Origin: Amycolatopsis alba DSM 44262
Lineage (GTDB): Bacteria; Actinomycetota; Actinomycetes; Mycobacteriales; Pseudonocardiaceae
DNA: 64,000 nucleotides
Reading direction: 5' to 3'
Assembly: GCF_000384215.1 (NCBI RefSeq)
Contig: NZ_KB913032.1
Span: forward strand, 7,525,605-7,589,604
Positions 1 through 8,587 of this stretch are shown here, piece by piece. Every line of letters begins with the position of its first letter. Within the stretch, counting starts at the first letter, position 1. A model generated the notes under the pieces. The model was not told the DNA's origin and made no database searches. It saw nothing but the letters and a program-made list of their open reading frames with translations. The translations under genes and the position numbers were made by a program.

Positions 1-69
1 GCGCACGAGCACCTTCCCCATCGGGTCGGTGACGCGGGAAACGGAGGCGCGCGCGAAAATGTTGAGCAT
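1..69 (-). CDS. CDP-alcohol phosphatidyltransferase (pgsA-like), N-terminus only
   Basis: Only the first 23 codons lie in the window; the gene runs off the left edge. The start is ATG at 67-69 and the peptide begins MLNIFARASVSRVTDPMG, which resembles the N-terminus of actinobacterial phosphatidylinositol-phosphate synthase (PgsA). These membrane enzymes join a CDP-activated lipid to an inositol phosphate head group. The catalytic motif lies outside the window. In mycobacteria the order is thrS, HIT gene, pgsA, all co-directional; here a MarR/YceI pair sits between the HIT gene and this start, and the order supports the call. The assignment rests on a short stretch plus context. Confidence 0.6.
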   Translation of the reverse strand, partial: MLNIFARASVSRVTDPMGKVLVR

Positions 70-172
70 CGGTTCTTCAGGTGCACCTAAGCAGCAGGGT
101 CGGGTGGCCGCTCGAAGCCTATCCACCCGCACCGACACCCGTCGTCGCGCCCGCCCCTGGAGCGGCTCCCGG

Positions 173-724
173 TCAGTCCGCTTTGGCCAGTTCGGCCGTC
201 TCCCCGATGTCCGCGAATGACTCTTCGCGCAGCGCCAGTTCCGCCTCCGCGGCAGCGCATTTCGGCGACAGCCGCCCCAGCACGGCGGCACTGATCTCCC
301 CCAGCGCCGTCACCTGTTCGGGGGTCAGCGGATCGAAAAGACTCTCGCGGACCGCCTCGACGTGCCCTGGCGCGGCTTCCTCCAGCGCGGCGAAACCCTC
401 GGCGGTGAGCACCGCCCAGGAACCGCGTTTGTCGGTGGGACAGGACTCACGACGCACCCAGCCGTTCGCCTCGAGCCGCGCGACCGCGTGCGAGAGCCTG
501 CTGCGCGACGCCTTGCGCGCGTCGGCCAGTTCGCTCATCCGCAGCTTGCGGTCCGGTGCTTCGGACAGGGCGACGAGCACTTCGTAGTAGGTGTGGGGCA
601 TGCCCGCCTCGTGCTGAAGCTGGCCCTCCAGATGCGCTTGCAGCATCCGCGTGGCCGCGGAGAAGTCACGCCAGACTTTTTGCTCCTCGTCGGAGAGCCA
701 TCGGGGTTCGGACATGAGACCCAT
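173..724 (-). CDS. MarR-family transcriptional regulator
   Basis: A 183-residue winged-helix protein of normal MarR length. The middle holds the typical helix-turn-helix region (KLRMSELADARKASRSRLSHAV) followed by the wing with a DKRGS turn, the usual site of the MarR D-x-R motif. ATG at 724 is preferred because AGGGG lies four bases upstream; ATG at 715 is possible, giving 180 residues. It is divergent from the YceI gene, and the shared gap holds two TTGA-N4-TCAA palindromes, one almost touching this start. It therefore probably represses itself and yceI. A similar palindrome upstream of the nitroreductase near 4.86 kb suggests a further target. The ligand cannot be told from sequence. Confidence 0.88.
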   Translation of the reverse strand: MGLMSEPRWLSDEEQKVWRDFSAATRMLQAHLEGQLQHEAGMPHTYYEVLVALSEAPDRKLRMSELADARKASRSRLSHAVARLEANGWVRRESCPTDKRGSWAVLTAEGFAALEEAAPGHVEAVRESLFDPLTPEQVTALGEISAAVLGRLSPKCAAAEAELALREESFADIGETAELAKAD

Positions 725-732
725 ACTACCCC

Positions 733-784
733 TGGTTGAACGCTCAACCAAACTGCGCTACAGTCATTGTTGAGCGCTCAACCA
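733..784. promoter_or_regulatory. Two MarR-type operators in the marR/yceI gap
   Basis: Site 1 (733-750) reads TGGTTGAACGCTCAACCA, arms TGGTTGA and TCAACCA. Site 2 (769-782) is the perfect 14-bp palindrome GTTGAGCGCTCAAC. Their centres are 34 bp apart, close to three helical turns, and both lie between the divergent starts. TTGA-N4-TCAA agrees with the general half-site style of MarR proteins. The function is inferred from position and symmetry. Confidence 0.75.
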
Positions 785-831
785 GACGAGGGTTCACCAC
801 AGACTCACACAGACTTTGGAGACCGACTCTC

Positions 832-1374
832 ATGACCACCACCGAGATCCCTGGCTACGTCGCAGGCAAGTGGACGATCGACACCGCCCACTCCGACATC
901 GCCTACACCGTGAAGCACCTCGGCCTGGCGAAGTCACGGGGCAACTTCACCGCCTTCACCGGTGAGGTCGTCACCGCCGACAACATCCTCGACTCCTCGG
1001 TGACCGTCGAGATCGACGCCTCGTCGGTCGCCAGCGGTGTCGACGGGCGTGACACGCACCTCAAGTCCGAGGACTTCTTCCACGTCGACGAGCACCCGGT
1101 CATCACCTTCCGCTCGACCGGCATCCGCGAGGACGGCGGCGACTACGTCATCGACGGTGAGCTCACCTGGCGCGGCAAGACCGTCCAGGTCTCGCTCGAA
1201 GCCGAGTTCAACGGCATCGGCACCAACCCGTCGAACAACAACGCCACCACCCTCGGCGTCTCGGCCAGCGCGACCGTGAACCGCCGCGACTTCGGCATCG
1301 GCCCGGAGGGCAACGCCTTCCTGTCCGAGAAGGTCAAGATCGACATCGAGCTGCAGGCCGCGCTCAACGCCTGA
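832..1374 (+). CDS. YceI-family protein
   Basis: A 180-residue protein with the YceI lipocalin-like fold pattern. It has the entry motif GKWTIDTAHSDIAYTVKHLG, then SVTVEIDASSVASGVDGRDTHLKSEDFF, and FGIGPEGNAFLSEKVKIDIELQ near the end. YceI proteins bind polyisoprenoid lipids in a long hydrophobic barrel; this one lacks a signal peptide, as many actinobacterial members do. ATG at 832 is chosen because homology starts just after it and GGAGA lies upstream. The two palindromes at 733-784 sit directly in front, so expression is probably under the divergent MarR. It converges on the HIT gene and ends at the hairpin at 1388-1448. Confidence 0.93.
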   Translation: MTTTEIPGYVAGKWTIDTAHSDIAYTVKHLGLAKSRGNFTAFTGEVVTADNILDSSVTVEIDASSVASGVDGRDTHLKSEDFFHVDEHPVITFRSTGIREDGGDYVIDGELTWRGKTVQVSLEAEFNGIGTNPSNNNATTLGVSASATVNRRDFGIGPEGNAFLSEKVKIDIELQAALNA

Positions 1375-1387
1375 GGCCCCGCTCCCC

Positions 1388-1448
1388 GAAGTACGTGAAG
1401 GCCCCCTTCATTGCGCTAGGCGCAATGAAGGGGGCCTTCACGTACTTC
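1388..1448. terminator. Bidirectional terminator with 29-bp perfect stem
   Basis: Arms 1388-1416 and 1420-1448 are perfectly complementary over 29 bp with the three-base loop TAG. It lies between the convergent YceI and HIT genes (stops at 1374 and 1464) and would serve both. Its length is far beyond what termination needs. Confidence 0.85.
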
Positions 1449-1463
1449 AAGTGTCAGCCCGAG

Positions 1464-2000
1464 TTACCAGGCGTCCGCCAGCAGCTGCCGGGTCTCCCCC
1501 AGCAGCTGCGGCAGCACCTTCGTATGCCCGATCACCGGCATGAAGTTCGCGTCGCCACCCCACCGCGGCACCACGTGCTGGTGCAGATGCGCGGCGATTC
1601 CCGCGCCGGCGATCACACCCTGGTTCATCCCGATGTTGAACCCGTGCGCCGAGGACACCTCACGGATCACCCGCATCGCGTGCTGGGTGAACTCCGCCAC
1701 CTCGACGGTCTCCTCCGCCGTCAGATCCGTGTAGTCCGCGACATGGCGGTACGGCACGGCCATCAGGTGACCGGGGTTGTACGGGTACAGGTTCAGCACC
1801 GCGTACACGGTCTTCCCGCGCGCGATGATCAGCGCGTCCTCGTCGCTCTTCTCCGGAAGATGACAGAACGGGCAGCCCTCGTCAGGTTTCTTCGACCCCT
1901 GCACGTAGGCGAGCCGATGCGGGGTCCACAGACGCTGCAACGCGTCCGGGACCCCCACTCCGTCCTGTCCGACTACTTCAGGGCCATCGGGGCCCGTCAC
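1464..2000 (-). CDS. HIT-family AP4A phosphorylase-like protein
   Basis: A 178-residue histidine-triad hydrolase. The nucleotide-binding triad is [14 protein letters not shown] (HxHxH) and a CPFC zinc-type pair lies near residue 43. The position behind thrS matches Mycobacterium Rv2613c, an AP4A phosphorylase. The family splits dinucleoside polyphosphates, the by-products of aminoacyl-tRNA synthetases, which fits operon pairing with threonyl-tRNA synthetase. Its GTG start overlaps the thrS stop by four bases (GTGA at 1997-2000), so translation is probably coupled. Transcription ends at the long hairpin at 1388-1448. Confidence 0.92.
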   Translation of the reverse strand: MTGPDGPEVVGQDGVGVPDALQRLWTPHRLAYVQGSKKPDEGCPFCHLPEKSDEDALIIARGKTVYAVLNLYPYNPGHLMAVPYRHVADYTDLTAEETVEVAEFTQHAMRVIREVSSAHGFNIGMNQGVIAGAGIAAHLHQHVVPRWGGDANFMPVIGHTKVLPQLLGETRQLLADAW

Positions 2001-4057
2001 CGGAGAACCGTCTCCAAGCCCGCCACCGTCGGCGAGGAGTTCTCACGGCGCTGGACCCAGCCGGCGATCGCCTCGACCGCGTCGGCCACCGAAACACCGT
2101 TGATCTGGCCGCCGTCACGGAACCGGAACGACACCGCGCCCGCCTCGACGTCCTTCGCGCCCGCCAGGAGCATGAAGGGCACCTTCTGCGTGGTGTGGGT
2201 GCGGATCTTCTTCTGCATCCGGTCGTCGCTCGCGTCGACGTTGACCCGGATTCCCTTGGCCCGCAGCGCCTTCTCGACCTCGCGCAGGTGGTCCACCTGG
2301 CCCTCGGTGATCGGGATGCCGACCACCTGGACCGGCGACAGCCACGCCGGGAACGCGCCCGCGTAGTGCTCGGTCAGCACGCCGAAGAACCGCTCGATCG
2401 AGCCGAACAGCGCACGGTGGATCATCACCGGGCGCCGGCGGCTGCCGTCGCCCGCGGTGTACTCCAGCTCGAACTTCTCGGGCAGCATGAAGTCCAGCTG
2501 GATGGTCGACATCTGCCAGGTGCGGCCCAGCGCGTCCTTCGCCTGCACGGAGATCTTCGGCCCGTAGAACGCCGCGCCGCCAGGGTCCGGCACCAGTTCC
2601 AGTCCGGAGTCGACGGCGGCGGTGCGCAGCACCTCGGTCGCCTCGTCCCACACCTCGTCCGAACCGATGTACTTCTCGTCGTTGCGAGTGGACAGTTCGA
2701 GGTAGAAGTCGTCGAGGCCGTAGTCGCGCAACAGGTTCAGCACGAAGTCCAAAAGGGACTTCAGCTCACCGGGGACCTGCTCCAGGGTGCAGAAGATGTG
2801 CGCGTCGTCCTGCGTCATGCCGCGCACGCGGGTCAGCCCGTGGATCACGCCGGACTTCTCGTAGCGGTACACCGAGCCGAACTCGAACATCCGCAGCGGC
2901 AGTTCCCGGTAGGAACGCCCGCGCGAACGGAAGATCAGGTCGTGGAACGGGCAGTTCATCGGCTTGAGGTAGTAGTCCTGGCCGGGCTTGCGGACCGTGC
3001 CGTCCTCGTTGTGCTCGGCGTCGAGGTGCATCGCCGGGTACATGCCGTCGCGGTACCAGTCGAGGTGCCCGGAGGTCTCGAAGAGCGCGCCCTTGGTGAT
3101 GTGCGGCGAGTAGACGAAGTCGTACCCCGCCTCCACGTGCCGCTGACGCGAGTAGTTCTCCATCTCCTGCCGGATGATCCCGCCCTTGGGGTGGAACACG
3201 GGCAGCCCCGAGCCGATCTCGTCGGGGAAGGAGAACAGGTCCAGCTCGACACCGAGCTTGCGGTGGTCGCGCCGCTCGGCCTCGGCGAGGCGCTCCAGGT
3301 AGACGTCCTGTGCCTCGGAGGACTCCCACGCGGTGCCGTAGATCCGCTGCAGCTGCGGGTTCTTGTCGTCACCGCGCCAGTACGCCGCCGCGACACGGGT
3401 CAGCTTGAACGCCGGGATGAACTTGGTGGTCGGCACGTGCGGGCCGCGGCAGAGGTCGCTCCACACGCGCTCCTTGGTGCGCGGGTCGAGGTTGTCGTAG
3501 ATGGTCAGCTCGCCGCCGCCGACCTCCATCACCTCGGAAGTGTCCACATCGGACTTGATGTCGACCAGTTCGAGCTTGAACGGCTCGTCGGCCAGTTCCT
3601 TCTTGGCCTCGTCGACCGAGTCGAAGACGCGGCGGGAGAACTGCTGCGCGCCCTTCACGATCTGCTTCATGCGCTTTTCGAGCGCCTGCAGGTCTTCCGG
3701 GGTGAACGGGGTGTCGACGGCGAAGTCGTAGTAGAAGCCGTCCTTGACCGGCGGCCCGATGCCGAGCTTCGCCTGCGGGAACTGCTGCTGCACCGCCTGG
3801 GCGAGCACGTGGGCGGCCGAGTGGCGGATGACGCTGCGGCCGTCGTCGGTGTTCGCCGCGACGGCTTCGACCTCGACGTCGGTCTCCGGAGCCCAGGAAA
3901 GGTCACGGAGGTTGCCCTCGGCGTCGCGCACGACGACGATCGTGTCCGGCCCCTTCGTCGGCAGCCCGGCTTCGCGGACCGCGGAGCCCGCCGTAGTGCC
4001 CGCCGGTACCACCACGCGCGAGGCGGTTGCGGCTGCTACTGACGACGGCTGGGACAC
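1997..4057 (-). CDS. thrS: Threonyl-tRNA synthetase
   Basis: A full-length 686-residue class II aminoacyl-tRNA synthetase that charges tRNA-Thr. Domain order: N-terminal TGS-like region, then the editing domain with HSAAHVLAQ and the DLCRGPHVP zinc/editing motif, then the class II core with motif 2 [13 protein letters not shown] and motif 3 [14 protein letters not shown], then the anticodon-binding domain ([13 protein letters not shown]). The first about 20 residues are a loosely conserved extension. It is the first gene of a two-gene operon with the HIT gene. No T-box or other leader hairpin is visible in the short upstream gap, which instead holds the terminator of the nitroreductase gene. 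Confidence 0.98.
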   Translation of the reverse strand: MSQPSSVAAATASRVVVPAGTTAGSAVREAGLPTKGPDTIVVVRDAEGNLRDLSWAPETDVEVEAVAANTDDGRSVIRHSAAHVLAQAVQQQFPQAKLGIGPPVKDGFYYDFAVDTPFTPEDLQALEKRMKQIVKGAQQFSRRVFDSVDEAKKELADEPFKLELVDIKSDVDTSEVMEVGGGELTIYDNLDPRTKERVWSDLCRGPHVPTTKFIPAFKLTRVAAAYWRGDDKNPQLQRIYGTAWESSEAQDVYLERLAEAERRDHRKLGVELDLFSFPDEIGSGLPVFHPKGGIIRQEMENYSRQRHVEAGYDFVYSPHITKGALFETSGHLDWYRDGMYPAMHLDAEHNEDGTVRKPGQDYYLKPMNCPFHDLIFRSRGRSYRELPLRMFEFGSVYRYEKSGVIHGLTRVRGMTQDDAHIFCTLEQVPGELKSLLDFVLNLLRDYGLDDFYLELSTRNDEKYIGSDEVWDEATEVLRTAAVDSGLELVPDPGGAAFYGPKISVQAKDALGRTWQMSTIQLDFMLPEKFELEYTAGDGSRRRPVMIHRALFGSIERFFGVLTEHYAGAFPAWLSPVQVVGIPITEGQVDHLREVEKALRAKGIRVNVDASDDRMQKKIRTHTTQKVPFMLLAGAKDVEAGAVSFRFRDGGQINGVSVADAVEAIAGWVQRRENSSPTVAGLETVLR

Positions 4058-4144
4058 GATGGACTCCTCGCGGTGAAAGCGGATGGTTCCCGTGATGTTA
4101 GTCGTCAGGTGCGGCGCGGCTCACGCGCATTACCCCTAACACCA

Positions 4145-4178
4145 CGAAGGCCTCCTTCCCATCGGAAGAAGGCCTTCG
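4145..4178 (-). terminator. Terminator behind the nitroreductase gene
   Basis: Stem CGAAGGCCTCCTTCC / GGAAGAAGGCCTTCG, 15 bp with one mismatch and a four-base loop, 18 bases past the nitroreductase stop at 4196. Confidence 0.75.
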
Positions 4179-4195
4179 CGTATCGAGCGGCGAGG

Positions 4196-4810
4196 TCAGA
4201 CGGTCTCGACGACCTCGTCGAAGTCCAGCCGCGGCAGGCGGTCGAACCAGGGGTTGTCGCCCGGCTTGCCGACGTTGATCACGACGAGGGACTTCCACGC
4301 CTTGTCCGCGAAGAACTCCTTGTCGATGCCTTCGGCGTCGAAGCCGGTCATCGGGCCGGCGGCCAGCCCCGCGGCGCGGACGCCGATGATGAAGTAGCCG
4401 ACCTGCAGCAGCGCGTTGAGCTTGGCGGTCTCGACGCGGGCAGCCTCCTCGGCGAACAGATCCTTGGCGCCGGGGAAGTGCGGGAAGGTGCGCGGGAGGT
4501 TCTCGTGGAACTCGGTGTCGGCGGCCAGCACCACGGTCACCGGCGCGGCCTCGGTCTTGGCGCGGTTGCCCTCGGCCATCAGCGGGGCGAGGCGCTTCTT
4601 GCCCTCTTCGGTGCGGATCACCAGCGCGCGCAGCGGCTGGTTGTTCATCGACGTCGGGGCCCACTTGACCAGTTCGTAGATCGCGCGGATCTGCTCGTCG
4701 GTCACCGGCTCGTCGCTGAAGCTGTTCGCGGTGCGGGCCTCGCGGAACAGCAGGTCCTGAACGTCCTGCGGGAGGTTCAAGGCTTCGGTCGGCTCAACGC
4801 TGGTGGTCAT
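4196..4810 (-). CDS. Malonic semialdehyde reductase-type nitroreductase (RutE/HadB-like)
   Basis: A 204-residue FMN-dependent nitroreductase-fold oxidoreductase of RutE/HadB length. Visible hallmarks are LLFREARTANSFSDEPVTDEQI at the N-terminus, the FMN/dimer segment YELVKWAPTSMNNQPLRALVI, and GVRAAGLAAGPMTGFDAEGID. RutE-type enzymes reduce malonic semialdehyde or related 3-oxo aldehydes with NAD(P)H; the true substrate is unknown here. The gene stands alone between two hairpins. A near-palindrome TAGTTGAGCGCTGAACTA lies 44-61 bases upstream of the start and matches the operators in the marR/yceI gap, so it is probably controlled by the same MarR protein. Confidence 0.9.
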   Translation of the reverse strand: MTTSVEPTEALNLPQDVQDLLFREARTANSFSDEPVTDEQIRAIYELVKWAPTSMNNQPLRALVIRTEEGKKRLAPLMAEGNRAKTEAAPVTVVLAADTEFHENLPRTFPHFPGAKDLFAEEAARVETAKLNALLQVGYFIIGVRAAGLAAGPMTGFDAEGIDKEFFADKAWKSLVVINVGKPGDNPWFDRLPRLDFDEVVETV

Positions 4811-4846
4811 GGGTGGATCTTCCTTCCGTTCGCGTCCTGTACTCGC

Positions 4847-4871
4847 CTCAACCTAGTTGAGCGCTGAACTA
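4847..4871. promoter_or_regulatory. MarR-type operator upstream of the nitroreductase
   Basis: TAGTTGAGCGCTGAACTA at 4854-4871 is a palindrome with one mismatched pair; its core TTGAGCGCT is identical to operator 2 at 769-782. An overlapping second arrangement, CTCAAC-CTA-GTTGAG, spans 4847-4861. It lies just upstream of the nitroreductase start at 4810, where a repressor could block the promoter. Confidence 0.65.
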
Positions 4872-4914
4872 TTTCTCGCTCAACTACCTCTGCGTGTGCG
4901 GTCGATCACAACGA

Positions 4915-4944
4915 ACGGCCGCCGTCCCGGAGGACGGCGGCCGT
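4915..4944 (-). terminator. Terminator behind the sugar transferase gene
   Basis: Perfect 13-bp stem ACGGCCGCCGTCC / GGACGGCGGCCGT with loop CGGA, 21 bases past the stop at 4965. Confidence 0.8.
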
Positions 4945-4964
4945 CGGGCCGATGCGGCGAAAGG

Positions 4965-6491
4965 TCAGTAAGCCCCTCGTCCCTGCACCACGGCCCGGAA
5001 GGTCTTCCAGAGGATCACCAGGTCGAGGGCGAGGGACCAGTCCTCGACATAACGCAGGTCGAGGCGGATGCTCTCGGCCCAGCTGAGGTCGCTGCGGCCG
5101 CTGACCTGCCAGAGCCCGGTCAGCCCCGGCTTGACCAGCAGACGGCGGCGCGCGTCGGGAGCGTACTTCGCGGTCTCCTCCGGCAACGGCGGACGGGGAC
5201 CGACGAGCGACATCCGGCCGCTCACGACGTTGAGCAACTGTGGCAGCTCATCGAGCGAGTACCGGCGAAGCATCGTGCCGACCCGCGTGACCCGCGGATC
5301 CTTGCGCATCTTGAACAGCGGTCCCGCGCCCTCGTTGTCCGCCTGGAGGTCCTGCTTGAGCTTGTCGGCGTTCGTGACCATGGTGCGGAACTTGAGCATG
5401 GTGAAGGTGTGGCCGTCGCGGCCGACGCGGCGCTGCCGGTAGATCACCGGGCCCCGGTCGTCGAACTTGATCGCGACCGCGATCGCCAGCAGCAGCGGGG
5501 AAACCAGGGTGAGCAGCAGCGCGGAACCGCAGCGGTCGAGCACCTCCTTGACCAGGCGGCGGCCGCCGGTGAACATCGGCGCGCTGACCCGCAGCAGCGG
5601 CATGCCGAGTACGCCGGAGACGTTCAGCCGGGGACCGGCGACCTCCATCAGCATCGGGGCGACCACCATCTCGGCGGAGGTCCCTTCGAGGTCCCAAGCG
5701 AGCCTCTGGAGGCGCTTCGGGTTCCAGTGCTGATCCGCGGTCACGGCCACCACCCGGTAGCCGCCACGGCGGACGTGGCCCGCGAGTTCGTCGAGCTTCC
5801 CGACGACCGGGACGCCTTCCACCTCGCCGCTCCCCCGCTCCGCGCCGGCGCCGGAGTAGGTGCAGACCGCCTCCACGCGCCAGCCGACATGCGGATCGGC
5901 CTTGGTGCGGGCGATGAGATCGGCGACCGTGTCGGGGCTTCCCGCCGCGAGCACCGGGAGCAGGCACTCGCCGAGCCGTCTGCGCCGGTGCAGCACCTGC
6001 CTCAGCGCGTACCGCTGCAGGAACATGAAGACCGAGATCATCGGGACGACGATGAAGACCCACGGCTGGACGGCGAGGGCGCCGAAGAGCAGCCCGCCCA
6101 GCGCGACGAGAACCGCGGTGGCCACCAGGCCCCGGCCCAGCGTCCGGTACTCCTCTGCGCCTTCGCCCAGCACCCGCGGGCTCCAGGCGCGGCAGACAGA
6201 CAACCCGAACAAGAAGGCCGCCGCCGTACCGAGCGCGTGCATGTCGTGCGGATCGGATCGATCGATCAAGAAGGCGCTCATCATGATGAGCACGAAGGCC
6301 GTGAAAACGTCACTACCGATGACCCAGGCACGGTAGCGCGATTCCCAAGCCGCGTAAGGCGGCCGCGCCGACACGTTGTCGACCGCCGCGGCGTTGCCCG
6401 CACCCCTTTGCGGGGGAAGCGGGATCGACTGAAGGTCGATGTGCTGCGGCGTCCCGTTAACGGTGGACGACGGCCGCACCGACTCTTCCAT
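4965..6491 (-). CDS. Exopolysaccharide polyprenyl glycosylphosphotransferase
   Basis: A 508-residue initiating sugar transferase. The N-terminal half has several membrane helices and a soluble nucleotide-binding-like domain. The C-terminal half is a bacterial sugar transferase domain: KEVLDRCGSALLLTLVSPLL, then VIYRQRRVGRDGHTFTMLKF, then MSLVGPRPPLPEE and PGLTGLWQVSGRSDLSW. Such enzymes move a hexose-1-phosphate from UDP-sugar to undecaprenyl phosphate, the first step of exopolysaccharide or cell-wall glycan assembly. ATG at 6491 is chosen because GGAGG lies just upstream (GGAGGTCTGATG); an in-frame start at 6533 has no such support. No other polysaccharide genes are adjacent, so it acts with genes elsewhere. 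The upstream region is unusually AT-rich for this DNA and probably holds its promoter. Confidence 0.94.
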   Translation of the reverse strand: MEESVRPSSTVNGTPQHIDLQSIPLPPQRGAGNAAAVDNVSARPPYAAWESRYRAWVIGSDVFTAFVLIMMSAFLIDRSDPHDMHALGTAAAFLFGLSVCRAWSPRVLGEGAEEYRTLGRGLVATAVLVALGGLLFGALAVQPWVFIVVPMISVFMFLQRYALRQVLHRRRRLGECLLPVLAAGSPDTVADLIARTKADPHVGWRVEAVCTYSGAGAERGSGEVEGVPVVGKLDELAGHVRRGGYRVVAVTADQHWNPKRLQRLAWDLEGTSAEMVVAPMLMEVAGPRLNVSGVLGMPLLRVSAPMFTGGRRLVKEVLDRCGSALLLTLVSPLLLAIAVAIKFDDRGPVIYRQRRVGRDGHTFTMLKFRTMVTNADKLKQDLQADNEGAGPLFKMRKDPRVTRVGTMLRRYSLDELPQLLNVVSGRMSLVGPRPPLPEETAKYAPDARRRLLVKPGLTGLWQVSGRSDLSWAESIRLDLRYVEDWSLALDLVILWKTFRAVVQGRGAY

Positions 6492-7349
6492 CAGACCTCC
6501 CGGAGTGGGGATTCCCGAACGCCAGATCAACACGCTGAGTAAATGAGAGCGATTTCGAAGAGTGATCGATTCTCATGATCACTCAGCGGTTGATGGGGCG
6601 ACACACGCCAAGGTATCGGCCGCTCTCCAGCCTTCGTTACAAGGATTTCCAGCCACATCCTGCACGGGGATCCGGCAAATGAATGCCACGTTGATAACAA
6701 GATGATGACGATGGGTAATAGACCGTATCCCCCGCACAACTACTCAAAGTAGTCACGAATTCGCAGCCCTTCCGGCCACTCGGGGCACCGCGTCCACGAT
6801 CGGCCGAACAGCCCGGAAAACTCCACAGTGGACGATCCGCGCGAGTCGATCTCCGACCGGTCCACTGTGGATTTCATGCCCCCGGAGCACCGCGGCGAGC
6901 CGTCCACGTTCACCGCGAGCGGATCTACCTTGTCAAGCGGTCACCGGAGTGGCGTTTCGTCACATCACGTCAGCGTCACGGCGGACCCTCCGCCGGAGCC
7001 GGACGGGTGAGCCGTCCCTCCATGCCCTGCAGCAACTTTCCCCCTGGTCTGGACCTTTCACCGGACGTCACCGTGCCGAGGATCACAATGCCGTCTCGAC
7101 AGTCCCATCATGTGACGTTTTCACAGCGCGACGGCGGGTCTCCGGCGAATGTCCACATCGGCCGGAACCATCGGCTTCGGGGATCTTCGAACCGGCGGCA
7201 CCCCACCGCCACCGCCGCGCCGGATGCATTCCGCCGCATCGGCGGCCCTGTCCGCGACGGCAGAAGTACCGTCCCCACATAACCCGCGTCCGACCTGGGG
7301 ATCGAATGCGTCCGGACGGCCTCCCGCCAACCGTGTCCGAGAATGAATC
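6492..7349. other. Long intergenic region with paired TCCACWGTGGA palindromes
   Basis: No convincing gene is seen. About 6540-6760 is clearly AT-richer than the surroundings and probably carries the sugar transferase promoter. TCCACAGTGGA (6822-6832) and TCCACTGTGGA (6861-6871) are reverse complements of each other, 28 bases apart. The same palindrome recurs three times inside the NRPS gene (see findings). Weak open frames here have no start signals or recognisable domains. Confidence 0.6.
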
Positions 7350-7378
7350 AAGGCCCCGGACCGATGGTCCAGGGCCTT
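7350..7378 (-). terminator. Terminator behind tRNA-Val(CAC)
   Basis: Stem AAGGCCCCGGACC / GGTCCAGGGCCTT, 13 bp with one C/A mismatch and loop GAT, seven bases past the tRNA 3' end on the minus strand. Confidence 0.75.
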
Positions 7379-7385
7379 CATCCGG

Positions 7386-7457
7386 TGGGCGATACTGGGA
7401 TCGAACCAGTGACCTCTTCGGTGTGAACGAAGCGCTCTCCCGCTGAGCTAATCGCCC
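7386..7457 (-). tRNA. tRNA-Val (CAC)
   Basis: 72-nt cloverleaf on the minus strand. The acceptor stem is GGGCGAT/ATCGCCC, the anticodon stem CTTCG/CGAAG encloses the loop TTCACAC, giving anticodon CAC, and the T arm contains GGTTCGATCCC. CCA is not encoded. Confidence 0.95.
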
Positions 7458-7857
7458 GCTCGCGGTGTTCGGCAGACTCTACCTCACAACTTTAGGGGGC
7501 CTGCAAACGGGTGGTTCACGATGACCACACTCCGCTCACCAGCAAATACGGAGCGAACAACCACGAGCTAGCCGGGGTTGTTCCGACCAGGGGGCGCCTG
7601 CGACGCGTTTCGACATTCGTGCGACGGTGCTATCGCGTGACGACTAAACCGCGCAGTATGTACATGTGGACTGCCTGCAGGGCGCATGTAGGGCTGCGCG
7701 TCGCGCGGGTGATGATGGGGTGACGGAGTAGGGATTCGGGGTCCGATGACCCCATCCGGGTGATCTGCGGCAAAACCGCGTTCCGATCGACCGGCCGAAA
7801 CGTCACATCATCGCCACTCGGTTCGACCGGGCCGGGAAGGAGACGAAGGGTAGGACG

Positions 7858-8283
7858 ATGCGCAACGATCACGTGACGCTCCGCTCGACGGCGGTGTTCG
7901 ACCTCCTGGCGCCGCGGACACCCGCGGTTCCGGTCAAGGTGGAACTGCGATACGACACACGCGACCCCTATGCGGTCGTCGCCGCCTTCCGCACCGGCCG
8001 CGCCGGCTGGGTCGAGTGGGTTTACGCGCGCGACCTCCTCGCCGACGGCCTCCTGGCCGACGCGGGCGACGGAGACGTACGCATCCGCCCCTCCGTCGAA
8101 GACCCCGAGTCCGTCCTCATCGAACTGAACTCGCCGTCCGGGCACGCCATGTTCGAGGCGTCCGCGCAAGAACTGGCCGACTTCCTCGACCGGACCTACG
8201 ACGTCGTGCTCCCCGGCAACGAGCATCTGTGGGTCGACGTCGACGACGCCCTGACCCACCTGATCCCCAACGATCTGGCCTGA
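7858..8283 (+). CDS. SsgA/SsgB-family sporulation and cell-division regulator
   Basis: A 141-residue protein that matches the SsgA-like (SALP) family along its whole length: LRYDTRDPYAVVAAFRTG, VEWVYARDLLADGL, and GDVRIRP followed by LIELNSPSGHAMFEA. SsgB recruits FtsZ to division sites in Streptomyces, and orthologues occur in other morphologically complex actinomycetes. The spacing and the DPYAVVAAF segment look more like SsgB than SsgA, but the paralogue cannot be fixed by eye. GAAGGAGA and GGTAGG precede the ATG at 7858. About 400 bases upstream are shared with the divergent tRNA-Val and hold no gene; a small GGGGTC/GACCCC hairpin lies at 7738-7753. The family implies a sporulating or hyphal actinomycete. 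Confidence 0.92.
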   Translation: MRNDHVTLRSTAVFDLLAPRTPAVPVKVELRYDTRDPYAVVAAFRTGRAGWVEWVYARDLLADGLLADAGDGDVRIRPSVEDPESVLIELNSPSGHAMFEASAQELADFLDRTYDVVLPGNEHLWVDVDDALTHLIPNDLA

Positions 8284-8418
8284 TGACGGGCTTGCGAACA
8301 GCAAGTGGCACCCCGGTTGCAGAGCCGTTTTCGGGGTCGGATAGTGTTCACACACACCACGGCGACGGGGTGAGGCACAGAACCGCGAGGGTCTGACCTC
8401 CAACCAGACCGAGGATGT

Positions 8419-8491
8419 GCGGATGTAGCGCAGCTGGTAGCGCATCACCTTGCCAAGGTGAGGGTCGCGGGTTCGAATCCCGTCATCCGCT
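8419..8491 (+). tRNA. tRNA-Gly (GCC)
   Basis: Acceptor stem GCGGATG/CATCCGC; anticodon stem TCACC/GGTGA with loop TTGCCAA, giving GCC; T arm CGGGTTCGAATCCCG. It is first in a three-tRNA cluster. Confidence 0.97.
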
Positions 8492-8515
8492 CGGAAGGCC
8501 CCTCGGGCCTGTCAC

Positions 8516-8586
8516 GGTGGAGTGGCCGAGAGGCGAGGCAACGGCCTGCAAAGCCGTGTACACGGGTTCGAATCCCGTCTCCACCT
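8516..8586 (+). tRNA. tRNA-Cys (GCA)
   Basis: Acceptor stem GGTGGAG/CTCCACC; anticodon stem ACGGC/GCCGT with loop CTGCAAA, giving GCA. It lies 24 bases after tRNA-Gly. Confidence 0.97.
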
Positions 8587-8587
8587 C

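Noticed and set aside
2195..4042. A 615-codon plus-strand frame
   Set aside because: Antisense to thrS, which is unmistakable on the minus strand.
4058..4195. T-box or attenuator leader for thrS
   Set aside because: Only about 140 bases separate thrS from the nitroreductase, and they contain that gene's terminator. No T-box sequence or specifier loop was seen.
6527..6739. A 70-codon minus-strand frame with a hydrophobic start
   Set aside because: No ribosome site and no conserved pattern; it overlaps the AT-rich promoter region of the sugar transferase.
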